Origin: Verpa conica
Taxonomy: Eukaryota; Ascomycota; Pezizomycetes; Pezizales; Morchellaceae
Reading direction: 5' to 3'
Assembly (NCBI GenBank): GCA_033030425.1
Contig: JAUFSD010000015.1
Span: 372,001 to 436,000, forward strand
DNA length: 64,000 nt
In this document: positions 1-8,538 of the stretch, in pieces
Layout of the letters: each line of letters opens with the position of its first letter
Position numbering within the stretch: the first letter of the stretch is position 1
Position numbers and translations under genes: made by a program
Notes under the pieces: generated by a model
Seen by the model: the letters and a program-made list of their open reading frames with translations, nothing else
The model's database searches: none
Told to the model about the DNA's origin: nothing

Positions 1-1890
1 AAAATAAATTTCTACCAGTTAGCAACTTAAGATGGGTGGCATTATAGCTAGAACTAACCAAGGTGTCTTTACATTCGAGCTGCTACTATATTCCTGCGTA
101 TGTGGCTGTGTAAATAGGATACAGATAAAAACGTCGAAGAGCTAAAGTAGAAATTGAACGTTGTTTACTGATAAATTAAGAGAGAGAATAGGGGGTGAAG
201 AAGAGATGTTGTGAGAGTTGGTAGGCTTTATCGACGTACTAGTGCTGCTTACAATTTGATTGAATGTCGTTCTCATCCCATAGTATGACGTCTTTTGTCG
301 AGCCATAGCCCATGACGCGGCTCTCCAAACCTACCCCAAATAGGCTAAGAAGATTCCCAAGCTCTCAAAGAGATTTCCAGCGGGTATTTTGGTGCTTTTT
401 ATCGTCTAATATAAGGAATTTTTGCTCAATTAGTCTTGTTTGTCTATCGTGAGCTTAGTATAACAGCACCTACATCTATGAAACGACCTTGTGCCTCCCT
501 TCTAGAGTTTCTGCCTACGTATCCTTCGGAAAGATTTGACCAGGGTAATAGTAGTAGTAATGTTACTGTAATCATAACTGATACTTCTCGGACTGGGCCC
601 TAGACCTGCAGTTACGTTTTCATTCTATGTAGAATGCTCTTTAAAAGTGAAATTATTCTCGATCACCGAGAGTACAATCATCTCCAGACCTCCTAAGAGC
701 AAATCAGGTCCGAGCCCAAAATATGACTCATCGATACATGACCTCGGATTAATAGCCAACATCTCTTGTTTGCAGTCATAAGAGTGGTTACTAGGGCAGA
801 ACCCTTGATAAGGATGTTGCTTTGACTAATTTATATTTGATTAGAATACTTTGAAATATGTAGGATTGGTAATCTAAAGAGACTCTAGGAGCTACAAGAT
901 ATTTATTGCAAGGTAATTAATTAAATAGTGATCTCTAGGCCTAATATAGCAAATACATGCAGTCAACCGTTCTTCTTGGGAAAAAAAAAGCAAAGTTAAC
1001 AATTCCGGCCGGGCGGAGAAACGCAACAATAGCGTGGTGTCCAAGGACCTCACGCCATGGCATGTGTTCCATGGTCAATTCTTACCTGCCATATTTTGCT
1101 GATCGAGGCTAGCGAGATCGCATACACTATATTGAGTTGAGATCACAGATACATGCATACTCTACACCTAGGACTATGACCACATATACAGAGAGTGTTA
1201 TAAAAGCGTTTTACGATCCTAGGCACTTTATTGACAAAGCACCTCAGAGTGCGATCGATTCTGTCGTTCTTTCCCGAAAGAGTATAGTTGCGTACTGGAG
1301 CGCATCCAGCGAGTACACAATATAATATGGTGCATAGGCGCTTGCACGCGGCTCGGTTTTGCGAGTAATTCGTTTGCCTAATAAACGTTTCTTTTTTTCT
1401 TGGAACACGCACAGGATTGAATTCGGTAGGTTATAGAAAGTATGGTGTGGCCAACCCTGTCCTTACCCTCCAGGTTCCAAGACCTTTGTCCAATCATTGA
1501 CCTGGAACCTGCATATCCTGGCTGTTGATCGCAGGCAAATCGGTGCCACAATAAGCATCACACCTCTTGCTCTGTGTGGCTTGCGCCCACAATATTATTC
1601 AGAAGAGGGTGTGAACGTCGAGTTGACGGGATCGCCCTCGTAAATACTATACTTTGTTTGGGCCTTGCTGTTGTTGAAAACACCAAAAACCTATTCTGTC
1701 TCCACCCCAGCCCCCCCGGTATAGTCATCTGTTGCTCATCCCTCCGCTTCCAGGTCTGTTTTAAAATACCCCTCTTCTTCGCCCCGCTTTATCTTCCTCT
1801 TCCCTCTACACCTTCATCCTCTCGACTACCAACCACAGAATCAACGGAATCCACAAAATCTTTCAAAGCTTCTCTTCTATAAACAAAGCC
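1..1890. other. Gene-free left flank and cyclophilin promoter
   Basis: No supportable gene. Two overlapping short open frames on opposite strands near 1137-1412 have no recognisable content. The last 110 bases before the cyclophilin start are C/T-rich on the plus strand, as is usual for fungal core promoters and 5' leaders. A CCAAT box sits at 1490-1494 inside the loop of a short inverted repeat (1471-1511). Confidence 0.6.
1471..1511. repeat. Inverted repeat around a CCAAT box
   Basis: The arm CAGGTTCCA at 1471-1479 is matched by its exact reverse complement TGGAACCTG at 1503-1511. The 23-base loop contains CCAAT at 1490-1494. It lies about 380 bases upstream of the cyclophilin start, so it may be a promoter element, but nine-base arms can also arise by chance. 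Confidence 0.4.
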
Positions 1891-2771
1891 ATGGTTGTAC
1901 CGGTATACTTCGATATTGCATACGCGAATCCCAGCGGCCAGTGTACGTGCCTTCTTATTTAATGATCAAAACTACTATCTTCCTGCCGTCTTACCTCAAA
2001 TGAAGAGCCCAAACCTATACTCTACTTGTATTGGTGATATTCAATTGGCAAAAATTCACTAGCCCCCACTCCTAGCTCTTCATTTGAGATAAGGCGGTGC
2101 CAAAAACCTTATCCTTTCATTCCTAATCTTCTAATAACTATCTTTGAATAAATCTAGCTAACTTGTACATCAGCGGAAAACTGGGGTCGTGTTAAATTCA
2201 ACCTCTATGATGATGTCACCCCCAGGACCGCCGAGAACTTCCGCGCACTCTGCACTGGTGAGAAAGGATATGGCTATGCCGGCTCCAAGTTCCATCGTGT
2301 GATCAGCGGTTTTATGGCACAGGGTGGAGATTTTACCCGCGGAAACGTGAGTAGTCATCTAACATCCTCGCTAGCACTAGTATATACATATTAGCAAGAT
2401 ACTGACCCACCTTTACCCTATAGGGCACCGGTGGAAAGTCCATCTATGGCGAAAAGTTCGCGGACGAGAACTTCCAAAGGAAGCACAATGTGCCATACCT
2501 CCTCTCCATGGCCAACGCAGGCCCAAATACGAACGGTATTCCCCTCCTACAAAACGCATACCATAAATAATCCTAATAATAGAAAATAGGCTCTCAGTTC
2601 TTCATCACCTTTACCGAGACCCCTCATCTTGATGGAAAACATGTCGTCTTTGGCGAAGTTGCCGACGAAGATTCTAAGAGGATCGTCCGCCAGATGGAGA
2701 GCAAGTCTCTCGATAACTCTGGTCGTACTAGCGGGACTATCACCATCTCGAGCTCTGGCGAGGGTCATTAG
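1891..2771 (+). CDS. Cyclophilin-type peptidyl-prolyl cis-trans isomerase (cytosolic class)
   Basis: Single-domain cyclophilin of 172 residues that isomerises Xaa-Pro peptide bonds. Four exons: 1891-1942, 2174-2346, 2424-2535 and 2590-2771, with GT-AG introns and continuous frame. The family core is complete: [17 protein letters not shown] with catalytic Arg59, [12 protein letters not shown], and NGSQFFITF. There is no signal peptide or targeting extension, so a cytosolic or nuclear location is likely. The position equivalent to Trp121 of human CypA, the main cyclosporin A contact, is His125 ([12 protein letters not shown]); human Cyp40 also has His there and binds the drug weakly. The start is the first ATG, directly after the C/T-rich leader. 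Intron 1 is long (231 bases) and carries an inverted repeat. Family assignment is secure; the exact orthologue is not. Confidence 0.96.
1985..2098. repeat. Inverted repeat inside cyclophilin intron 1
   Basis: Arms of 23 bases at 1985-2007 and 2076-2098 match as reverse complements at 20 of 23 positions, with a core of CTCAAATGAAGAG against CTCTTCATTTGAG. The 68-base loop is AT-rich. The element fills about half of the 231-base intron and could be an intronic hairpin or a very short MITE-like insertion. Confidence 0.6.
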
Positions 2772-3841
2772 AAAAAATATTCCCTATCTTTTCAGATTTG
2801 TAAGGCAGATAAGACAATGTGCCTGGCTTAGCAAAGATATATATATAAAATGACAGATGGAACTATTTTTGCAAGGTCCATATGTAGTTCCAATTACAGG
2901 TGTACGATGACCTTCACACTGTTACTTCGTAGCCACCTTGTGCCTCAGGTCATCTAATATCACTCGTATAACGCTCGATGAAGTATATATGGTTTCTTTA
3001 TTACGCGGCTCTTCTGTTCCTGCTCTTTAGGCCACGTGGCTGAGTGAAATGCGTGCTTTCTGGCGGGGCTATTCGCCCAAAAATAACCCCAAGTCTTGTT
3101 GCTGTGACCAGGCCGTCACTTACAATTACAGTCTAGAAAGGATCCCCTGTAGCAGCTCTTACTGGCAAGTAAATTTCCCTAGAAAATTATACAAGGGCTA
3201 GCTCGCTAGCTAAACCAGACTCTTGGTAGGACCAGAACAAGCTAGCAAATAAGCAGAGTAAATACGTGTAATATAACCCTCACAGATACATGTAGTAGTA
3301 TGTATTTATATCAGATATGGACTTACACAAAAACCACTCCAGGTCCCCTAAATTCAGTATTCGTAGCCCATTATTGTAATCATAATGAAATTCAAACAAA
3401 AAATATATCCCAAGTATAAGCACTCTTAGAAATTCGAGCGGACACAAAGAGCAAAACACCAGTCTAGAAACTAGCAATGAATGATTCCCTTATACTGCAA
3501 TCTCTTACATACAGACATAGTACAGATTTCTGGGTACGAAATACAGACACAACCCAGATTCAGAGTAATCCACCCGATTGCGCAATAATAAACCTGGATT
3601 ACACAAGCACCCAGAAGAGTAACGTACCACTACTGTTACTAATCCCACCACCAATCACCAACCTACTATCCTATAGTATACACATCCAGCGCATATATTG
3701 CTTCCCTGTCTGCACACACAAAAGAAAAGATCCATACAACACCCTAACCCACAAGCACACCGCCTCACTCCAACTCCACCTCAAAAGACCAAAGCCACAC
3801 CCGAGTGAGTATCCATGACCTCTCTATAACTCTCTCTCTCT
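2772..3841. other. Intergenic region between convergent cyclophilin and GST genes
   Basis: The 3' ends of two convergent genes face each other here. A 113-codon plus-strand ORF at 3477-3818 is Pro/Thr/His-rich with no recognisable domain and is not called. A CT microsatellite at about 3831-3843 abuts the GST stop codon. Confidence 0.55.
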
Positions 3842-4626
3842 CTACCCTTTATACCCCCTCTCCTTACCCATAGCATCTGTCCTCGCGTCCCTACACTTCT
3901 TGACAGTCTCCCTCGCATTCAACTTTATATCCCACTCCGACGCTCTCGGGAACTCTTCACGCCAGCCCTCCAGCTCCGGGAAATAGAAATCCGCAAACCA
4001 GTTCCAGGTGATGAAGCTTAGGTCTGCGTAGGTGACTTTGTCGCCGACTAGCCATTCTTTGTTGTTGTCGGTGAGCTCTTTATCAATCACGCTGAGTACT
4101 CGACGTACTTCGTCGGTGTACCGCTTGATGGCGGCGGGGATCTTGTCGCCGGGATGGTAGCGTGTGAACCACATTGCTTGGCCGTAGTATGGGCCTTGAC
4201 CTGTTGTTTTTTATTTTATTAGTAATAATACTAATGCTAGTGTGTGGGTGTGGGTGTGGGTGTGGGTAGTGAGAGGGGGGGGGGATTACCGCTCATTTGA
4301 AACATAAGCCATTGAACAGCCTTACTGGTCTCGATATCAGCAAGTGAGTCTGTGAAGGAGATTTTGTTCTCGGTGTCGTATTTAGAGACGAGGTAGAGGA
4401 TTATGGCGCCAGATTCCCAGAGTGTGTGATCGTTGTTTTGGTGGTCGATGAGGGTGGGCATGCGGCCGTTGGTGCAGATTTTGGTGTATTCTGGTTTCTT
4501 TTGCTCTCCGTCCGAGCCGATGAAGATGGTCTTGTAGGTGAGAGAGAGCTCTTCGAGGATTATGGCCACTTTCCATGGGTTTGGTCCGCCGCGGTGGGAG
4601 TAGAGTGTGAACTGGGGAGTAGTCAT
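3842..4626 (-). CDS. Glutathione S-transferase, Ure2-like fungal class
   Basis: Conjugates glutathione to electrophiles, or acts as a peroxidase, in the cytosol. Two exons, 4290-4626 and 3842-4200 on the minus strand, join in frame to give 231 residues, normal for the family. The N-terminal thioredoxin-like half begins TLYSHRGGPNPWKV and has the conserved cis-proline/glutathione motif GRMPTLID followed by LWESGAIILYL. The C-terminal helical half has MFQMSGQGPYYGQAMW spanning the splice junction and the motif LVGDKVTYADLSF. This pattern is typical of fungal Ure2/GTT-type transferases. The 88-base intron contains a short GTGTGG microsatellite and a G run. A TATAAAAG box lies 117 bases upstream. 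Specific substrates cannot be read from the sequence. Confidence 0.94.
4240..4288. repeat. GTGTGG microsatellite and G run in GST intron
   Basis: Four to five copies of a GTGTGG unit are followed by a run of ten G residues, all inside the GST intron. It resembles telomere-like simple sequence but is too short and internal to be a telomere remnant. Confidence 0.7.
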
Positions 4627-4742
4627 TGTGGATGGATTTTTTTTTTTTCAATTGAGTGAGCTGAGAGTGGATTGAATTGAATTTGAGAATGGATTGGATC
4701 GAATTGATTAAGTTGTGATTTTAGATGCGGAGATAGAGGAGG

Positions 4743-4750
4743 CTTTTATA
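4743..4750 (-). promoter_or_regulatory. TATA box of the GST gene
   Basis: TATAAAAG on the minus strand, 117 bases before the GST start codon, at a sensible distance for a TATA-driven inducible promoter. Confidence 0.5.
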
Positions 4751-5969
4751 CTGAGTATAAGAGCTCTAATATATATTACCCCTCTACAAAAATACATACC
4801 TTACCCTAGTGAAGGTTCTCCACCAATACTTTCCTCCCCCCCCAAAACCAAACACCTCCGAAACTAGGACTTCCCGCATTGTAGATCCTTGAGATTCAGC
4901 TCGTAAACTTGCTTTGAAATCAACTTTCTTCTACTCCTGCCGAGCACCAATGAATGCAATTAATAAACCAGGCTAGGAAGAAGAAAAAAAAAGAAAACTG
5001 CAGGGTGCGGTCGTTACCAGCTGAACAACCAGCCAAGTCTAAAAAAAAGCCCTCAAACGCAAACAAGAATCACAAGCGTTACTCTACGTAGATATTAGGG
5101 GAATTAGAATTCCCTGTATTTCCACCCAGATCATAAGGTATCACTCATATCCCAACAAACCCACCTGACTCATGTCTGCCCAGCCCGTACCACGTGGGAT
5201 AGCTTAATAATTGACCAAAATTTTCCGAAAAGCCTCCGCTGCCGGGCGGGTTCATCCCGAACTCCGAGAGGGTTTGTAATAGGATGTGGGAGCTTGCATT
5301 ATGCTAATACCTACTAAGGGTAGGCGATGATCTTATAGCCATAGGTAGGGGGGGATTCGTACTTCAGTTGAATACTCCACTGGTCATGTTCCATCATCCC
5401 CTACAGGAAAGATTCAAATAAAAATAAAAATAGTCCTTTTTCTTAAAAAAAAAAAAGAACAAGGCCCGTGATGTGGCATCTATCACTGACCAGTAACCTT
5501 CCTTGCACAATCTCATCGCAAAAGCAAATTCTTTTTTCCCCTTCCTCCTCCCCTTTCCTTTCCTTTCCTGTCGTCTCTGGGATGTCCATGCACGTCATAT
5601 GGGGGAGTTGCATCGAATAGCTGAGGGCTGTTGTTCTTGAGGCTCATTGTATGTGCCAAGGAGGGATGGCTGTCGGGCGACAAAGGGATTGTTTCTGGCG
5701 ATCTTCTTCGCCCTTACCCGCAACACCCGATTCTGGTCACTGGGACTCTTCAACGACACAGAAACATTCCCAGGTGAGAGTGAACGTGCGAGTGAGTGTG
5801 TGTGAGTGTGAGGGTATTCAAGGGATAGAGATCTTTCACATTACTCTTGAAAGTCTAGAGTTCTTTTACCTTGTCTACGGCTTTTTTTCTTGAAGGTAAG
5901 CAAAGCAAGCTCTACTATGAAACCCATTTACTCTCCATCTCTAACCTCCACAGCTCTTCTTCCCCTCCA
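4751..5969. other. Divergent intergenic region, GST / nuclear-type protein
   Basis: Shared upstream region of two divergent genes. A C/T-rich tract at about 5530-5572 matches the plus-strand gene. A possible 57-base 5'UTR intron at 5896-5952 (GTAAGC donor, CACAG acceptor) lies just before the start codon at 5970 and would remove an upstream out-of-frame ATG near 5925. Confidence 0.45.
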
Positions 5970-7666
5970 ATGGCTTCACCATCGCCCACCCCCCCTTCTC
6001 TTTCGCCCACCCCTCACCCAGCACATCTACACAGCGGCCACCCACCTAATACTGCGGCCCCACAAAGCAAACGCGACAAACGGCGCCACGCCCTCTCTGA
6101 GAAACTCACCACTCTTACAACATCATTCCACAACCCAGCTAACCCACGCGCGCGCGATACCCACTACCGTGCTCAACTCGCGTCTCTCCAGGCTGATATC
6201 CAGCTAGTGACGAAATGCGATGCGTCTGGGCGGGATATGAGGCTGCTGGACGACTCCAGCGATACCATACATAGGGAGGTTGAGGATGCGCTTACGGGGA
6301 TGGGGCTCGGGGATCTCGTGGGTAGGGATAGGGGGAATCCAAAGGATGATCCGAGTGTGATGGGAGGTGCGGGGAGATGGTATGGTGATTTTCTAGAGAA
6401 GGTGAATCAAGGGATGGAGGAACGAGATGCACAGTTGACGCTTTTATATGTATGTTTCCCATCCTCTCTCTCTCTCTCTCTCTCTCTCTTCCCCCACTAA
6501 CCACACCTCAGAACCAATATCACCACAAATCCCTCTCCCTCGCTGCCCACCACACAAGAAGCATAGTACATGCCCGGGAAGAACATAAATCCCTCTCCTC
6601 AACAATCCAACAACGCCTCATGGCCCGCCTCAAAACCCAACTAAAGAAACTCGCCGCCGAGAAAGAGTCCAGCTCAAGCACCACTCTCTCCTCTCTCAAC
6701 TCCCTCAGCACCTCCGCCTACACTGACCTCACCGAAACCAACGCCCTCCTCCTACACCCCTCCCAATTCGGCATTGTCCCCTCCATGGGCTCCCCCACCC
6801 GCCGCACCGACGACGACACCGCAGAGCCACGCCGCAAACCCCGCCGCCGCGCCGGCGAAGTCGAAGAACTCCTCTCCTTCGGCGTCGGCATCAACTTCGA
6901 CCCCCCTTCCTCCAACGGAAAACGAAAACGCACAACCCGAACCCTCCCCATCCCACGAGACGAGCCAGAAGAACCAGACACCACCACCTCCCCCTCGGGC
7001 TCAGTACTCAACTTCGACACTCCCCGCGCCGACCCACCAACAACCGAAGTGACCCGCCGTAGACGCGAGGAGCTCATGAAACAGGTGTATGCGCCCGTCT
7101 ACAGCTTCGACAAGCTGTTCACCGAGAAGGAGCTCCAACTCGCTGGGAACCAGGCGTCGTTGGCGACTGTGCGGTATTTCACCGAGAGGCAGCATATGCA
7201 CTATGGTGATGAGGACAGCGATGCGGACGCTGACACGCCCGTTGTTGATGCGAGTGATCGGGAGGACGGTAATGATACTGACGCTCAGGGAGAGACAAGG
7301 TATAGTGTTAACACACGCTCTAACCCCCCGAGGGCTGCAGGGACTAGGGAGATTGAGAGCTTGGTGCTGGGCGGCGTGCCGGGGATCGGTATGACGTATG
7401 TTAATAAGGCCGGAATCGCACCGCCGCCTCCGGGGCTTAGGGGCGAGGATGCGGAGAGTGATTTGGCGGCGATGAGGAGAGGAGTAGAGAGAGGTGCGAG
7501 TGGTGCGCCGGTTGGGTTGGGGCTTGCAGGGGTGAGTGGGTTTACGGGGTTATTCGGTGGTGGGGTCGAGATGAGTAGAGGGGAGAGTGGGAGGGGGGAT
7601 AAGAGGAGTGCTGGGGTAGCAGGGATTGGTGGTGGGGGTGATGGGAAGAAAGTTAGGAGAGGGTGA
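5970..7666 (+). CDS. Basic coiled-coil nuclear-type protein, possibly a chromatin-complex subunit
   Basis: Two exons, 5970-6449 and 6512-7666, give 544 residues. The N-terminal third contains KRDKRRHALSEKL, then YRAQLASLQADIQLV and a helical segment through the splice site, suggesting a coiled-coil or helical scaffold. The middle is Ser/Pro/Arg-rich with basic clusters (EPRRKPRRRAG, GKRKRTTRT) that look like nuclear localisation signals. A later segment, YAPVYSFDKLFTEKELQL, looks conserved, followed by an acidic patch and a Gly-rich tail. The layout resembles fungal subunits of histone deacetylase complexes (Dep1/Sds3-like), but I cannot confirm that. The 62-base intron is mostly a CT microsatellite. 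The ATG at 5970 is preferred because it follows a likely 5'UTR intron and starts the open frame. Confidence 0.85.
6464..6490. repeat. CT microsatellite in intron
   Basis: About thirteen CT dinucleotides form most of the short intron of the nuclear-type gene. They also act as its pyrimidine-rich stretch before the CTAAC branch-like site and CAG acceptor. Confidence 0.85.
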
Positions 7667-8538
7667 AGGGGGGTATTTTTGAAGGTTTTTTTTTTTTTCT
7701 TTCTCTTTCTTTTTCCTTTCACCCTTTTTTTTATATCATGCTTTGTGGTGGTATATGGTCTTTTCCCCCATTCTCTCTGTTTCTTGATTTACTTGTGAAC
7801 GGGGGGGTTATTTGTCTATCATGGTGTGGTTTTTGTATAGCTATGTTATGGTATAAATTCAGTACTCTTTTCTTCTTCACAGACAGACCCTCCCCCCCCC
7901 TTTGGTGCTGTGTGGTTGCATCATGGTTTATGACTCGTTGTGTCTATTGGTGTGCCTTATGAGGATAAATGAAAAAGAGAGTTGTACATTACATTGATAC
8001 AATAATTACCCTTGAAAAATTTATCCTCTCTAGAAGTATAGTTTGGTTTTTTTTTGTATGTTGATTTAGTAAACATGTTAAGCCCTTATCCAATAGCAAG
8101 GTTATCTGACTGCAACTATATGCACGTTATACTGAATCTGGCTCACACAGGAGACTTAGATAGCAAAAAAGCTTGGTCGAGTCCATGCAGTCTTCTCCGC
8201 CACAGCTAAAAATTTTAATAGAATGAGTGAGATGAAATACGATCCAACGTCTTACTCTATTTCTCGATCGTAAAAAGGATTTCTTTTGTAATGCGCATAT
8301 CAACAAGGGAATTACATTATAGCCCCCCTATTAATATCCTAATGCAAAGAGAGAGAGAGAGAAAAAACCCCACCACGCCCGTACCCAAAATACCATAACT
8401 CCTTAACCAAACATGCTAACCTATGGACCCACCCTCCTCCCTAAGAATAAATTATTAAAACGAAAGTATAAAGAAAATATTTTAACCACAAAAAGATAAA
8501 AAAAATAAGGGTAAAAAAAACAAGAATGTGTTTCAGTA
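7667..8538. other. Intergenic region between two convergent genes
   Basis: 3' flanks of the nuclear-type gene (plus) and the F-box gene (minus). T-rich tracts follow the first stop codon, and a GA microsatellite lies at about 8347-8362. No gene is seen. Confidence 0.6.

Noticed and set aside
1137..1412. Overlapping opposite-strand ORFs of 62 and 89 codons
   Set aside because: No domain, no splice partners, and both strands open over the same bases, which suggests chance.
3477..3818. 113-codon ORF between cyclophilin and GST
   Set aside because: Low-complexity Pro/Thr/His composition in 3' flanking DNA with no promoter features and no recognisable domain.
4240..4288. Interstitial telomere from GTGTGG repeats
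   Set aside because: Only a few copies inside an intron, and the unit is not the TTAGGG typical of filamentous ascomycetes.
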